DNA of 64,000 bases from Paraburkholderia phytofirmans PsJN (GTDB lineage: Bacteria; Pseudomonadota; Gammaproteobacteria; Burkholderiales; Burkholderiaceae): NCBI RefSeq assembly GCF_000020125.1, contig NC_010681.1, positions 3,534,001 through 3,598,000 on the forward strand. Direction: 5' to 3'. The number at the start of each line of letters is the position of its first letter. The first letter of the stretch is position 1. Shown in pieces: positions 8,517-18,468 of the stretch. The translations under genes were made by a program, and so were the position numbers. A model generated the notes under the pieces. That model searched no databases, was not told the origin of the DNA, and saw only the letters and a list, made by a program, of their open reading frames with translations.

Positions 8517-9476
8517 TCAGGCCGGCAGACCGAGCCCGCGCGGCAGCGGAAACGCGATGTTTTCCTCGATGCCCTCCAGCGCGCGCACGTTGCGCACGCC
8601 GAGCTCACGCAGCCGGGCTATAACAGCCTGCGCCAGCACTTCCGGCGCCGAGGCGCCGGCCGTCACGCCGATGCGGCGTTTGCCTTCCACCCAGACCGGA
8701 TCGATCTGATCAGGCGAGTCCACCATATAGGCGGGCACGCCGAGCTTTTCGGCCAGTTCGCGCAGCCGGTTGGAGTTCGAACTATTCGGGCTGCCGACTA
8801 CGATCACGACGTCGCACTGCGGCGCCATGAACTTCACCGCGTCTTGGCGGTTTTGCGTGGCGTAGCAGATGTCCTGCTTCTTCGGCTCGCGGATGGACGG
8901 GTATTTGGCCTTCAACGCGCCGATGATCTCGGCGGCGTCGTCGACCGATAGCGTGGTTTGCGTAACGAAGGCGATCCGCTCGGGGTCGGCCAGCTGCAAG
9001 GCCTGCACGTCGTCGATGTCTTCCACCAGATGCATGCCCTCGCCCGCCTGCCCCATCGTGCCTTCGACTTCAGGATGGCCCTTGTGGCCGATCATCACGA
9101 TGTCGAAGCCGTCCTGGCGCATCTTTGCGACTTCGATATGTACTTTGGTCACGAGCGGACACGTCGCGTCGTACACGCGCAGCCCGCGCGACTCGGCTTC
9201 CGAACGCACGGCCTTCGACACCCCGTGCGCGCTGAAAATGACCGTATTGCCGGCCGGCACTTCTTCAAGCCGCTCGATGAAGATCGCGCCTTTTTTGCGC
9301 AGATCCTCGACGACATAGGCGTTATGGACAATCTCGTGACGCACGTAGATCGGCGAGCCGTGCAGTTTGATAGCCCGCTCGACGATCTCGATCGCCCGGT
9401 CGACGCCGGCGCAGAACCCGCGCGGCTGCGCCAGCAGGATCTCGGTTTCAGCAAGAGTCGTATCCGTGGTGCTCAT
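8517..9476 (-). CDS. ispH: 4-hydroxy-3-methylbut-2-enyl diphosphate reductase IspH
   Basis: A 319-residue protein of normal IspH length. The three cluster-ligand cysteines are C22 ([11 protein letters not shown]), C106 ([11 protein letters not shown]) and C204 ([11 protein letters not shown]). The active-site motifs HEIVHN, HPEVEGT and TQTTLS are present. It catalyses the last step of the non-mevalonate isoprenoid pathway, reducing HMBPP to IPP and DMAPP with a 4Fe-4S cluster. It starts two bases after the FKBP gene upstream. The fkpB-ispH pairing is conserved in many proteobacteria. A strong terminator follows. Confidence 0.96.
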   Translation of the reverse strand: MSTTDTTLAETEILLAQPRGFCAGVDRAIEIVERAIKLHGSPIYVRHEIVHNAYVVEDLRKKGAIFIERLEEVPAGNTVIFSAHGVSKAVRSEAESRGLRVYDATCPLVTKVHIEVAKMRQDGFDIVMIGHKGHPEVEGTMGQAGEGMHLVEDIDDVQALQLADPERIAFVTQTTLSVDDAAEIIGALKAKYPSIREPKKQDICYATQNRQDAVKFMAPQCDVVIVVGSPNSSNSNRLRELAEKLGVPAYMVDSPDQIDPVWVEGKRRIGVTAGASAPEVLAQAVIARLRELGVRNVRALEGIEENIAFPLPRGLGLPA

Positions 9477-9478
9477 GT

Positions 9479-9934
9479 TTACAGAATCCCGATGATTTTC
9501 ACTTCAAATGCCAGCGCCTGGCCAGCAAGCGGGTGGTTGAAATCGAACAGAGCCGAGGTTTCGCCGACTTCTTTAAGGACGCCCGCGTAACGGCCGCCAC
9601 CCGGCGCGTTGAATTCGACCAGGTCGCCCGGCGAAAAATCCTCGCCGATCATGCTGTTTTCCCGCAACGTGGCCAGCGACACGCGCTGAATCAATTCCGG
9701 ATTGCGGGGACCGAACGCCTCGCCCGGCGCTAGCTGAAAGGTCGAGTGGTGGCCAACCTTCAAACCTAGCAGAATATCTTCCAACGGCGGCGCCAGTTGG
9801 CCGGCGCCGAGCAGCAGCGTGGCCGGCTTGTCGTTAAACGTATTGATGACTTCGGCGCCATCGGCAAGGGAAAGCCGGTAGTGAAGCGTCACATGTGAAC
9901 CGGGTTTCACTTCGGAAATGTCGATGATGCTCAT
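9479..9934 (-). CDS. fkpB: FKBP-type peptidyl-prolyl isomerase, SlpA/FkpB type
   Basis: A 151-residue SlpA/FkpB-like protein: an FKBP fold starting [19 protein letters not shown], with the chaperone insert around [17 protein letters not shown] and the end [19 protein letters not shown] pattern (here [18 protein letters not shown]). Expected role: cis-trans isomerisation of proline bonds plus holdase activity in the cytoplasm. ATG 9934 begins [13 protein letters not shown] where homology starts. The open frame extends 36 codons further without recognisable sequence. The ribosome site is weak (GAGCGAG). It is divergent from radC and forms an operon with ispH. Confidence 0.9.
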   Translation of the reverse strand: MSIIDISEVKPGSHVTLHYRLSLADGAEVINTFNDKPATLLLGAGQLAPPLEDILLGLKVGHHSTFQLAPGEAFGPRNPELIQRVSLATLRENSMIGEDFSPGDLVEFNAPGGGRYAGVLKEVGETSALFDFNHPLAGQALAFEVKIIGIL

Positions 9935-10099
9935 GCAATGCTCGCTCAGTCGAAGCGCGCTGCACGCGTGCGCCGCTGGCGCGGTCGACGCGTGTGGCAA
10001 ACCGTCGGGTGCCGTGCGCAAAGCGTCTATTGTAAGCCACATGGCGGGCAGCGGCTTGCGTCGTGGCGCCCCAAACCCGAAGCGGAGGACACTCTATAT

Positions 10100-10879
10100 A
10101 TGGCAGAAGACGCCACCCTGGTTGACGAAACCGCCCTCGAGGCGGCCGCCGGCGAGTCGCCGCCGTCCAACGCGACGGCTTGCGGCGAACTTGCGCCCTC
10201 GCCGCTGTTGCGGGGCAAATGGCTTAAAGACGACATGCCGCGCGAGCGGTTGCTGAGGCAAGGGCCCGGCGTGCTGTCGGATACCGAGATGATCGTGTTG
10301 ATACTTGGGTCCGGCCTGCCCGGTCACGACGTCTTCAGCGTCGCGCGCGAGTTGCTGGACCGCTTCGGCTCGCTGCGCGCCATGCTCGACGCGACCTACA
10401 CGGATTTCGACGGCCTGCGCGGCATCGGCCCGGCGAAAAAAGCGCAACTGCTCGCCATCATGGAAATGGCGCGACGTTCGTTAGTCGACAAGCTGCGTTC
10501 GCGCTCGCTGCTGAATTCACCTGAAGCCGTGGAAAATTACCTGCGTTTGCGGATCGGCGGCCGTCCACTGGAGGTTTTCGTATCGCTCTTCCTCGACGCG
10601 CGGCATCGATTGATACACTGCGAGGAAAGCGCGCAAGGCACACTCACGCGCATGGCCGTGTATCCGCGCGAAATCGTGCGGCGCGCACTGAGCCTGAATG
10701 CGGCCAGCCTGATCGTCGCGCACAATCACCCGTCTGGCGCGGTCCAGCCGAGCGCAAGCGACTGCCGTCTGACGCATACGCTGCGCGACGCCCTGACACT
10801 GATCGACGTGCAACTGGTCGATCATCTGGTGGTCGGCGTCGACAGCGTTTACTCGTTTGCGCGCGCCGGCTGGCCGTGA
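10100..10879 (+). CDS. radC: RadC/YicR-family JAB-domain protein
   Basis: A 259-residue protein. After about 40 variable residues come the UPF0758 N-terminal helical domain ([18 protein letters not shown]), a helix-hairpin-helix [13 protein letters not shown], and a C-terminal JAB/MPN metalloprotease-like domain. The motif is AHNHPSG with zinc ligands H208 and H210 and D221. The family was once linked to DNA repair, but its function is not settled. ATG 10100 is chosen because GGAGGAC precedes it; the frame is open for 54 codons upstream, where no family sequence is seen. It is divergent from fkpB by 165 bases. Confidence 0.92.
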   Translation: MAEDATLVDETALEAAAGESPPSNATACGELAPSPLLRGKWLKDDMPRERLLRQGPGVLSDTEMIVLILGSGLPGHDVFSVARELLDRFGSLRAMLDATYTDFDGLRGIGPAKKAQLLAIMEMARRSLVDKLRSRSLLNSPEAVENYLRLRIGGRPLEVFVSLFLDARHRLIHCEESAQGTLTRMAVYPREIVRRALSLNAASLIVAHNHPSGAVQPSASDCRLTHTLRDALTLIDVQLVDHLVVGVDSVYSFARAGWP

Positions 10880-10937
10880 GACGGCACGAACCGGAGTCGC
10901 GCAGACATTGCGCCGGGTCTGGCATCGCAAATAAGGT

Positions 10938-10967
10938 TTGATTTTGCGGCTTTTTTTCCGCTATAAT
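10938..10967 (+). promoter_or_regulatory. Sigma-70 promoter for rpmB-rpmG
   Basis: TTGATT and a perfect TATAAT (10962-10967) are separated by 18 bases. This predicts a leader of about 145 bases before rpmB. Confidence 0.7.
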
Positions 10968-11118
10968 TCCGGTTTGCCTATTTCCAACCCCCTGTTCCGA
11001 AGCCACCAAGGCGTTCCGGAAAGGAAACGTGTCTAGAGTTGTCACAAGCTCAGCGCGAGTCTTTTCGGGAAACTTTCACGGCGTTCGAACTCAGAATTAG
11101 CGTATTAGGAGTGCTCTC

Positions 11119-11352
11119 ATGGCACGCGTATGCCAAGTAACTGGGAAAGCGCCGATGAGCGGCAACAACGTTTCCCACGCGAACAACAAAACCAAGCGCC
11201 GGTTCCTGCCGAACCTGCAAAGCCGCCGTATCTGGGTGGAAAGCGAAAACCGTTTCGTGCGTCTGCGCATTTCGAACGCCGGTCTGCGCTTGATTGACAA
11301 GAACGGCATCGACTCCGTGCTCGCAGATCTGCGCGCACGCGGCGAAGCCTAA
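11119..11352 (+). CDS. rpmB: 50S ribosomal protein L28
   Basis: A 77-residue basic protein starting [20 protein letters not shown], with the L28 core [21 protein letters not shown]. It is a late-assembly protein of the large ribosomal subunit. The start has an AGGAG site. The L33 gene follows after 10 bases, the usual rpmB-rpmG operon. Full family length. Confidence 0.97.
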   Translation: MARVCQVTGKAPMSGNNVSHANNKTKRRFLPNLQSRRIWVESENRFVRLRISNAGLRLIDKNGIDSVLADLRARGEA

Positions 11353-11362
11353 GGAGTAAATC

Positions 11363-11530
11363 ATGGCAAAAGGCGCACGCGACAAGATCAAGTTGGAATC
11401 GACCGCAGGCACGGGTCACTTCTATACGACGACGAAGAACAAACGCAACATGCCGGAAAAGATGCTGATCAAGAAGTTTGATCCGGTCGTCCGTAAGCAC
11501 GTTGAGTACAAGGAAACCAAGATTAAATAA
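11363..11530 (+). CDS. rpmG: 50S ribosomal protein L33
   Basis: A 55-residue frame beginning [20 protein letters not shown] and ending [10 protein letters not shown], the bacterial L33 sequence. It lacks the paired CxxC zinc motifs, so it is a zinc-independent (C-minus) form. It starts 10 bases after rpmB with a AAGGAG site, so the two are coupled, and ends 41 bases before an intrinsic terminator. A component of the 50S subunit near the E site. Confidence 0.97.
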
Positions 11531-11570
11531 ATCTTGGCTCCAGCCTGACGAAGGCAAAAGACATGCAAAA

Positions 11571-11599
11571 AAAGCCTCGCATTCGTGCGAGGCTTTTTT
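11571..11599 (+). terminator. Intrinsic terminator of rpmB-rpmG
   Basis: Stem AAAGCCTCGC with GCGAGGCTTT (11571-11580, 11587-11596) is followed by a run of T. Confidence 0.93.
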
Positions 11600-11779
11600 G
11601 CTTTCAGCGCGTGTTTGTTTTTCGCTCCAGCGTTTCTGTTGCTACCTATTCGCCAACGCGAACAGTCTTATGTCGTTCAGCCAGCTTTCCCTCATCCGTC
11701 GCGGCGCGTATCCTTTCTCGTTTTAGCGGCGAGCGAATGCACGCCGTCATCGCAAAACGAAAAGACGGAGATGTAGGCA

Positions 11780-13378
11780 ATGGAATTCGATGTGGCGATT
11801 GTCGGTAGCGGTCTGGCTGGGTTGAGCGTCGCGCTCAATCTGGCGGAGACTCGTCGTGTTGCGGTGGTCGCCAAGCGATCCATGACCGAAGGCGCAAGCG
11901 ACTGGGCGCAAGGCGGCATCGCAGCAGTTCTCGATTCGGCAGACAGCATCGAAAATCACGTACGCGATACGCTGATCGCCGGCGGCGGTCTTTGCGACGA
12001 GGCGGCCACGCGCTTCATCGTCGAACATGGGCGTGCGGCGATCGAATGGTTGATCGCGCAAGGCGTGCCGTTCACCAAAGACGACGCCGCCGAGCTTGGC
12101 TTCCACCTCACACGCGAAGGCGGTCACAGTCATCGCCGGATCATTCACGCGGCGGACGCAACGGGCCATGCCGTGGTGGCCACGCTCAGTGAGCGAGTGC
12201 GCCGTCACCCGAACATTACGCTGCTCGAAGATCACTACGCCATCGACCTGATCACGTCCGACCGCCTCGGTTTGCCCGGTCGACGTTGTCACGGCCTGTA
12301 CGCGCTAGATCTGCAAAGCGGGCGCACGGTGACGATCGAGGCACCGCATACCGTGCTCGCCACCGGCGGCGCCGGCAAGGTCTATCTTTACACTACGAAT
12401 CCCGACACCGCGACCGGCGACGGCATCGCGATGGCGTGGCGGGCCGGTTGCCGCGTGTCGAATATGGAGTTCATCCAGTTCCATCCGACCTGTCTGTTCC
12501 ATCCGTATGCGAAGTCATTTCTGATCTCGGAAGCAGTGCGCGGCGAAGGCGGCATTCTCAAACTGCCGGACGGCACGCGCTTCATGCCGAATCACGACGA
12601 ACGCGCCGAACTCGCGCCGCGCGACATCGTCGCGCGGGCGATCGACTTCGAAATCAAGAAGCGCGGCATCGACTGTGTGTATCTCGACATTAGCCATCAA
12701 CCGCCTGAATTCCTGCGCGAACACTTCCCGACGATTCTGGCGCGCTGCCAGGAATTCGGCATCGACATCACCAAAGAAGGGATTCCGGTCGTGCCTGCCG
12801 CGCACTACACGTGCGGCGGCGTCGTCACCGATCTGGCGGGCCGCACGGATCTCGCAGGCCTCTATGCGGTCGGCGAAACGTCATGCACGGGCCTGCATGG
12901 TGCGAACCGGTTGGCCAGCAATTCGTTGCTCGAGTGCCTGGTGATTGGGCGCTCCGCGGCGCAGGCCATCGAAGAAGAAGGGTTTAGCGCCTCCGTCCAC
13001 GCCCCGCTGCCGGACTGGGATGAAAGCCGCGTGTCCGATCCCGACGAAGAAGTCGTGGTCGCGCACAACTGGGACGAACTGCGCCGCCTGATGTGGAATT
13101 ACGTCGGTATCGTACGGACCGACAAGCGGCTCGCGCGAGCGAAGCACCGGCTCGCCCTGCTGCGCGACGAGATCCACGAGTACTACGCGAACTTCAAGGT
13201 GAGCCGCGATCTGCTCGAATTGCGCAATCTGGTCGACGTGGCTTCGCTGATCGTCGAAGGCGCCCGTTCGCGGCGCGAGAGCCGCGGCCTGCACTTCAGC
13301 CGCGACTGGCCGACGACCTTGCCCAAGGCGCTGCCGACCGTGCTCTCGCCGGAGCATGTGCGCAACCGCAACGTGTGA
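11780..13378 (+). CDS. nadB: L-aspartate oxidase NadB
   Basis: A 532-residue FAD enzyme with the dinucleotide fold at the N-terminus ([13 protein letters not shown]), [11 protein letters not shown] (flavin contact), and the succinate-dehydrogenase-like motif [17 protein letters not shown] late [13 protein letters not shown] motif is present. It oxidises L-aspartate to iminoaspartate, the first step of de novo NAD synthesis. NadA and NadC, the next two enzymes, lie immediately downstream on the opposite strand. GGAGATG precedes ATG 11780. The 250-base gap after rpmG contains only the rpmG terminator and the nadB leader. Confidence 0.96.
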   Translation: MEFDVAIVGSGLAGLSVALNLAETRRVAVVAKRSMTEGASDWAQGGIAAVLDSADSIENHVRDTLIAGGGLCDEAATRFIVEHGRAAIEWLIAQGVPFTKDDAAELGFHLTREGGHSHRRIIHAADATGHAVVATLSERVRRHPNITLLEDHYAIDLITSDRLGLPGRRCHGLYALDLQSGRTVTIEAPHTVLATGGAGKVYLYTTNPDTATGDGIAMAWRAGCRVSNMEFIQFHPTCLFHPYAKSFLISEAVRGEGGILKLPDGTRFMPNHDERAELAPRDIVARAIDFEIKKRGIDCVYLDISHQPPEFLREHFPTILARCQEFGIDITKEGIPVVPAAHYTCGGVVTDLAGRTDLAGLYAVGETSCTGLHGANRLASNSLLECLVIGRSAAQAIEEEGFSASVHAPLPDWDESRVSDPDEEVVVAHNWDELRRLMWNYVGIVRTDKRLARAKHRLALLRDEIHEYYANFKVSRDLLELRNLVDVASLIVEGARSRRESRGLHFSRDWPTTLPKALPTVLSPEHVRNRNV

Positions 13379-13397
13379 TCGAGACAGGTGAAAACGA

Positions 13398-13436
13398 AAA
13401 GGCCATCGCCGAAATGATCCGGCGATGGCCTTTCGT
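13398..13436. terminator. Bidirectional terminator between nadB and nadC
   Basis: A 14-bp stem (13398-13411 with 13420-13433) flanked by A-rich and T-rich sequence lies between the convergent stops of nadB and nadC. Confidence 0.85.
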
Positions 13437-13469
13437 CCGATTGGACGTGACTGATTGCGGGCTTGAGCG

Positions 13470-14369
13470 TCAGACGATTCGCATCGAGTAATCCGTTGCG
13501 CGCACGTCTTTCGTCAGCGCACCGATCGACACGCGATCGACGCCCGTTTCCGCAATCGTGCGCACCGTGTCGAAGTTCACACCGCCCGACACTTCCAGCA
13601 CTGCTCGCCCCGCTGTGATGCGCACCGCGTCGCGCATGGCATCGAATGAGAAATTGTCCAACAGAACGGATTGCGCGCGATGAGCCAGCGCCGTTTCCAA
13701 CTGATCGAGCGTCTCGACTTCGATCTGGATGGACACGCCCGCATTCAGCGCCAGCGCTGCGTCCATTGCCGCGCCCACACCACCGGCCGCGGCAATGTGG
13801 TTTTCCTTGATGAGAATGCCGTCGTATAGCGCAAGCCGTTGGTTCGCCCCGCCACCCACGCGCACCGCGTACTTCTGCGCGAGCCGCAAGCCCGGCAAGG
13901 TTTTGCGCGTGTCGAGAATGCGTGTTCGCGTATGCGCGACGGCATCGACATAGCGACGCGTCGCGCTCGCCACGCCCGACAGCAATTGCAGGAAGTTCAG
14001 CGCGTTGCGTTCCGCGGTCAATAAGGCGCGAACGGGGCCGCGCATTTCACAGACCGTTGTGTCGGCCGTCATCCGCTCGCCCTCGCGATAACGCCACTTA
14101 ACTTCGATACGCGGATCGACCTGGCGCATGACCGCTTCGAACCACGGCACGCCGCACAGCACCGCATCTTCGCGCACGATGATGCGTGCCTCGCGCACAT
14201 CGTCCGCCGGAACGAGGCGACCAGTCTGGTCGCCTGCGCCGATGTCTTCGGCCAGTGCGTCGGTTACGTTGCGCGTCAGCGCGGCGTCGAATGCCGTGCC
14301 GTATTGGGCGTAAATTTCAGCGAACAGCGGCGACACCGCTTCCAGCTTGTTGCCTTCTGGCGCGCCCAT
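13470..14369 (-). CDS. nadC: Quinolinate phosphoribosyltransferase NadC
   Basis: A 299-residue type II phosphoribosyltransferase. Motifs seen are ALTAERNALNFLQLLSGVA, RILDTRKTLPGLR (substrate binding), KYAVRVGGGANQRLALYDGILIKENH and a C-terminal DRVSIGALTKD. It converts quinolinate and PRPP to nicotinate mononucleotide. ATG 14369 shares its A with the nadA stop (TAATG), which fixes the start. The frame is open for 71 more codons inside nadA, which are not used. Translationally coupled to nadA. Confidence 0.96.
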   Translation of the reverse strand: MGAPEGNKLEAVSPLFAEIYAQYGTAFDAALTRNVTDALAEDIGAGDQTGRLVPADDVREARIIVREDAVLCGVPWFEAVMRQVDPRIEVKWRYREGERMTADTTVCEMRGPVRALLTAERNALNFLQLLSGVASATRRYVDAVAHTRTRILDTRKTLPGLRLAQKYAVRVGGGANQRLALYDGILIKENHIAAAGGVGAAMDAALALNAGVSIQIEVETLDQLETALAHRAQSVLLDNFSFDAMRDAVRITAGRAVLEVSGGVNFDTVRTIAETGVDRVSIGALTKDVRATDYSMRIV

Positions 14370-15508
14370 TAAGCCGCCCCCACGTTCGAATAGAGTTGCG
14401 TGTCGCGCGCGAGATCGCCGCTTGCCTGCACGCGCTTCTTGTGACGTGCCGCGAAGTCCAGCATCCGGTCGATCGGCAGGCGCGCACGCTCGCCGATTGC
14501 ACGATCGACGAAAATTTCGTTGTGCCCGCGCTCGAGCACATCGGCCAGGTTCGCGAGACCGTTCATCGCCATCCACGGACAATGCGCGCAGCTCTTGCAG
14601 GTTGCGCTGTTGCCGGCCGTCGGCGCGGCTATCAAGGTTTTGCCGGGCGCCGCGAGCTGCATCTTGTGCAGAATGCCGAGATCGGTCGCCACGATGAAAT
14701 GCGTCGCGTCGAGTTTTTGCGCCGCGTCGATCAATTGCGTGGTCGACCCCACCACGTCCGCTTGCGCGACCACATTAGCCGGCGACTCCGGATGCACCAA
14801 CACTTTCGCGCCGGGATATTCGGCGCGCAGCAGATCGAGTTCGATACCTTTGAACTCGTCGTGCACCAGACACGAACCTTGCCACAGCAGCATGTCCGCG
14901 CCGGTTTTGTTCTGGATATAGCTGCCGAGGTGCCGGTCCGGCGCCCAGATGATCTTTTCGCCGCGCGCGTGCAGATCGGCAACGATCTCCAGGCCGATCG
15001 ACGACGTCACCATCCAGTCCGCGCGCGCCTTCACCGCCGCACTCGTGTTCGCGTACACGACCACCGTGCGGTCCGGGTGCGCGTCGCAGAAAGCCGAGAA
15101 CTCATCGACCGGGCAGCCGAGATCGAGCGAACAGGTCGCATCGAGATCCGGCATCAGAATGCGCTTGTCCGGGCTGAGGATTTTTGCCGTCTCTCCCATG
15201 AAGCGCACGCCCGCGACGACTAGCGTTTGCGCCGCGTGATCGCGCCCGAAGCGCGCCATTTCCAGCGAGTCGGCCACGCAGCCGCCGGTCTCGTCGGCCA
15301 GTTCCTGCAATTCCGCATCGACATAATAGTGCGCAACGAGCACCGCTTTCTCGCGTTCGAGCAATGCGCGGATACGTGCCTTCAGCGCCACCTTCTCTTC
15401 CGCCGACGGCATGTCGGGCACCTTCGCCCACGCCTGCCCGATGCCGCAGGTCGTGCCCTGGGCCTGTGGCCGGTCGTATTCGACGGTCCTGATCGCCTGC
15501 TGATCCAT
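14369..15508 (-). CDS. nadA: Quinolinate synthase NadA
   Basis: A 379-residue 4Fe-4S enzyme. The start of the catalytic core is [16 protein letters not shown]. Candidate cluster cysteines are in [19 protein letters not shown] and [11 protein letters not shown]. It condenses iminoaspartate from NadB with dihydroxyacetone phosphate to give quinolinate. ATG 15508 has a strong AGAGGAGATC site; the open frame goes 29 codons further upstream. It heads the nadA-nadC operon. Confidence 0.96.
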   Translation of the reverse strand: MDQQAIRTVEYDRPQAQGTTCGIGQAWAKVPDMPSAEEKVALKARIRALLEREKAVLVAHYYVDAELQELADETGGCVADSLEMARFGRDHAAQTLVVAGVRFMGETAKILSPDKRILMPDLDATCSLDLGCPVDEFSAFCDAHPDRTVVVYANTSAAVKARADWMVTSSIGLEIVADLHARGEKIIWAPDRHLGSYIQNKTGADMLLWQGSCLVHDEFKGIELDLLRAEYPGAKVLVHPESPANVVAQADVVGSTTQLIDAAQKLDATHFIVATDLGILHKMQLAAPGKTLIAAPTAGNSATCKSCAHCPWMAMNGLANLADVLERGHNEIFVDRAIGERARLPIDRMLDFAARHKKRVQASGDLARDTQLYSNVGAA

Positions 15509-15574
15509 GATCTCCTCTGCCTTCGCTCTGCCGCCGCGGACTGTCAATCGAATGTCGTTGCAGTTTCCGCGGCC

Positions 15575-15607
15575 CAAAAAGCAAAACCCCGCCAACGCGG
15601 GGTTTTG
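15575..15607 (-). terminator. Intrinsic terminator of the desaturase gene
   Basis: Stem CAAAACCCCGC/GCGGGGTTTTG (15582-15592 with 15597-15607, loop CAAC) with T-rich sequence on the minus-strand 3' side. It separates the desaturase from the nadA promoter region. Confidence 0.88.
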
Positions 15608-15638
15608 TGACGTACAGAGATTTTAATGGATTTCGCGG

Positions 15639-16835
15639 TCAGGCATAACGACGCAGTCGCATCGCAAACTCTTGCAGCGCTTTAATACCGCTCTGCTCAG
15701 CGCGATGACACCAATCTTGCAACTGGATCAGCAACTGGTCGCGCGATGCATTCGAGCGCTCCCACATGGCAGCGAGCTCATTGCGCATGTCGATGTAAGT
15801 CTTGAGCTTCTGACTGTTCGCGAAGATTTGCGGCAGCTGGCGTTTCTGCGGCTCGTCGAGACCCGCCTCTTCCTTGTGGAACCAGCTACGCGCGCCGCGC
15901 ATGACCTGGTACTTCTCGCGCGCGCCGACTTCCTTCAAATGCGCCAGTTCCTGACGATAGGCGCGCTTGAGCGCCTTACCGTAACGCGCCATCACTTCGT
16001 AGCGGTTGGCCAGCACGGCTTGCAGCGTGTCCTGATCGAGCACCAGCTTGCCGGTGGTCAGACGCGGCGTGGGCGCCACCTTCTTCACCTTGGCCAGACG
16101 GAATGCCGACATGATCCGGATGTACATCCAGCCGATATCGAACTCGTACCACTTGTTTGACAGCTTGGCCGACGTTGCATACGTGTGATGATTGTTATGC
16201 AGCTCTTCACCGCCGATGATGATGCCCCACGGGAAGATGTTGGTGCTCGCATCCGACGAGTTGAAGTTGCGATAGCCCCAGAAGTGCGCCAGGCCGTTGA
16301 CCACGCCGGCGGCCCAGAACGGGATCCACACCATTTGCACGGCCCAGATGGTCAGACCGACGACGCCGAACAACGCGACGTTCAGCACCATCATCAGGCT
16401 CACGCCGAGGATCGGGTACTTGGTGTAGACGTTGCGCTCCATCCAGTCGTTCGGCGTGCCGTGACTGAACTTGCGCATGGTTTCTTCGTTTTTCGCTTCG
16501 ACGCGATACAGTTCCGCGCCTTCGAGCAGCACCTTCCAGATGCCGCGCGTCTGCGGGCTGTGCGGATCTTCTTCGGTCTCGCACTTGGCGTGGTGCTTAC
16601 GGTGAATCGCGGCCCACTGGCCGGTCAACATGCCCGTGGTCATCCACAGCCAGAAACGGAAAAAATGACTGACGACCGGATGCAGCTCCAGCGCACGGTG
16701 CGCCTGGCAGCGATGCAGATAGACCGTCACGCCGATGATCGTGATGTGCGTCGCGATCGCCGTGTACAGCACAAGTTGCCACCACGAGAAGTGCAGCAGA
16801 CCGTGGGCAAGGAAGTCGAGCAAAGAATTCAACAA
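15639..16835 (-). CDS. Membrane fatty-acid (acyl-CoA/acyl-lipid) delta-9-type desaturase
   Basis: A 398-residue di-iron membrane desaturase. The three histidine boxes are HRCQAHR (near residue 41), HRKHH (near 78) and HNNHH (near 215). There are hydrophobic segments at 20-40, 55-75 and 145-195. About 150 C-terminal residues form a long, charged, helical tail beyond the catalytic region. Known role of the family: oxygen-dependent introduction of a cis double bond in saturated acyl chains, adjusting membrane fluidity. The gene stands alone with its own terminator. A near-perfect inverted repeat about 30-50 bases upstream of the start may be its operator. Confidence 0.88.
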   Translation of the reverse strand: MLNSLLDFLAHGLLHFSWWQLVLYTAIATHITIIGVTVYLHRCQAHRALELHPVVSHFFRFWLWMTTGMLTGQWAAIHRKHHAKCETEEDPHSPQTRGIWKVLLEGAELYRVEAKNEETMRKFSHGTPNDWMERNVYTKYPILGVSLMMVLNVALFGVVGLTIWAVQMVWIPFWAAGVVNGLAHFWGYRNFNSSDASTNIFPWGIIIGGEELHNNHHTYATSAKLSNKWYEFDIGWMYIRIMSAFRLAKVKKVAPTPRLTTGKLVLDQDTLQAVLANRYEVMARYGKALKRAYRQELAHLKEVGAREKYQVMRGARSWFHKEEAGLDEPQKRQLPQIFANSQKLKTYIDMRNELAAMWERSNASRDQLLIQLQDWCHRAEQSGIKALQEFAMRLRRYA

Positions 16836-16866
16836 GGCAATTTACCTGTGGAACGAGAGACACGAG

Positions 16867-16887
16867 ACATACGCAAAATGCGCATGT
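16867..16887. promoter_or_regulatory. Inverted repeat upstream of the desaturase
   Basis: ACATACGC-N5-GCGCATGT has one mismatch between 8-bp arms and lies 32-52 bases before the desaturase start. It directly follows a TTGACA on the minus strand, so it could be an operator over the promoter. No clear -10 is seen. Confidence 0.35.
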
Positions 16888-17037
16888 CAAGAAAGTGAAA
16901 GCATACAGCGGGATTGGACGACATTCTACTTGAAGCGTTCCAAGTGTTTGTAACAAATAGGGATTTTTTGTGCGGGATCATCAGCGGGACCGCGCCGAAT
17001 GCCTGAGTGAGACCTGTTGGCGCGCTCAAAGTGCCCG

Positions 17038-18393
17038 TCAGCGGGCGCTGTCGGACGGCTTGACTGCCGATGCGGTCATTGTTACCGGTTGCGGCATCAC
17101 CTCGCTGACGTTGCCGACGATCCGCACTTCGCGTTGCGCGAATGGAATCGTGATGTCGTGTTCGGAGAACAAACGCCAGATATTGCGGTTCACAGCCGAG
17201 CGCACGCCCGAAGTGCCGGTGGCCGCGTCCTCGATCCAGAAGCCCAGTTCGAGGTTGATACCGTCCGCGCCGAAACCCGCAAGATAAGCTGTCGGCGCCG
17301 GTTCCTGCAGCACCCGCGGTACGCCCTGCGCGGCTTCGGCAAGCAACGTCATGGCCTGCTCGACGTCGGACGTATAGGCGACCTGTACGGCCGCCTTCGC
17401 GTGACCACGCGTCAGATAAGACGACTGGTTCTGCACCACGTCCGTAATCAGTTTTTCGTTCGGAATCAGCGTTTCGATGCCGTCCAGCCCGCGTACAACC
17501 GTGTAGCGCGTACGAATCTGCGTGACCATGCCCTGCAGGCCGCCCACGCTGATCGTGTCGCCGATACGCAGCGAGCGGTCGATCAGGATGATGAAGCCTG
17601 ACACATAGTTGCTCGCGATCTTCTGCAGGCCGAAGCCGAGCCCGACACCCAGCGCGCCGCCGAACACGCCCAGCACGGTGATATCGATGCCGACCAGCGA
17701 CAGGCTGATCAGCACCGCCGCCAGCACGAACGCCGCCCGGCCGACCCGCGCCACCACGACCTTCAGGTTGGCGTCGAGCGTCTTCGAGCGCATCAGGCGG
17801 TCTTCGAAGGTGGAGCCGAGCCACATTGCGACGATCATCGTCACGCACACCCATAGCAGACCCGAAATAAGCGAGAGCAGCGTCAGATGCGCGTTGGCGA
17901 CGCTGAAATGCACGCCGGCCATCCACGCGATCACGTCGTCCTGAATGCCCATCACCGTGAGCACCATGCCGACCCAGACCACCAGCGAGACGATTTTCTC
18001 GACGAGGAAAAGCAGCGGATGAGTCTCGCCGTCGTGGCTGAAAACCCGTCGCGCGAGGAAAAACACGATGTAAATCAAGCCGATGCCGAAGAGCGGCACC
18101 AAAGCCAGGTCGAGCAGCGCCGTGTGCATGAACTGGCCGGTGATCGACCGCGCAAGCCACACGAGGACCGCGCCGACCAGCGGAAAGAACGCGCGATTCA
18201 GGCTTTCCGCGCCGAAACGCAGCGTCTGGTAACGCGTCTGCCGGCGCAGATCCAGCGCGCGGCGCAACACGCGCGCGAGCAGCCACGCGATCGCGAGCGT
18301 CGCGACCAGCACGCCGACCTGCCACAGCATCACGGGCTGGCCGAAGTCGCGCGTGAGGTCGCTGAACATATGTGGGAAGAGGCGGTTTTGCAT
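17038..18393 (-). CDS. MscS-family mechanosensitive ion channel
   Basis: A 451-residue protein with about five predicted transmembrane segments, then the MscS pore helix and beta domain: VLGVFGGALGVGLGFGLQKIASNYVSGFIIL (near 245-275), followed by DRSLRIGDTISVGGLQGMVTQIRTRYTVVR and LIPNEKLITD. This is the MscS signature. The channel opens under membrane tension to release solutes in hypo-osmotic shock. It is larger than E. coli MscS (286 residues), with extra N-terminal membrane helices. It lies 75 bases after rsmB in the same direction and may be co-transcribed. The 200 bases after its stop contain the desaturase promoter region. Confidence 0.9.
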   Translation of the reverse strand: MQNRLFPHMFSDLTRDFGQPVMLWQVGVLVATLAIAWLLARVLRRALDLRRQTRYQTLRFGAESLNRAFFPLVGAVLVWLARSITGQFMHTALLDLALVPLFGIGLIYIVFFLARRVFSHDGETHPLLFLVEKIVSLVVWVGMVLTVMGIQDDVIAWMAGVHFSVANAHLTLLSLISGLLWVCVTMIVAMWLGSTFEDRLMRSKTLDANLKVVVARVGRAAFVLAAVLISLSLVGIDITVLGVFGGALGVGLGFGLQKIASNYVSGFIILIDRSLRIGDTISVGGLQGMVTQIRTRYTVVRGLDGIETLIPNEKLITDVVQNQSSYLTRGHAKAAVQVAYTSDVEQAMTLLAEAAQGVPRVLQEPAPTAYLAGFGADGINLELGFWIEDAATGTSGVRSAVNRNIWRLFSEHDITIPFAQREVRIVGNVSEVMPQPVTMTASAVKPSDSAR

Positions 18394-18468
18394 GATGTCG
18401 CCGCAATCGCCGGCGCACGGACAGATTCGTGAATCAAACCCGCGCGCGCCGGCAACAGCCTGTTGCGC

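Noticed and set aside
16829..18418. 529-codon minus-strand frame
   Set aside because: Overlaps MscS in another frame of the same strand; MscS has the family signature and this frame does not. Its last part is the desaturase leader.
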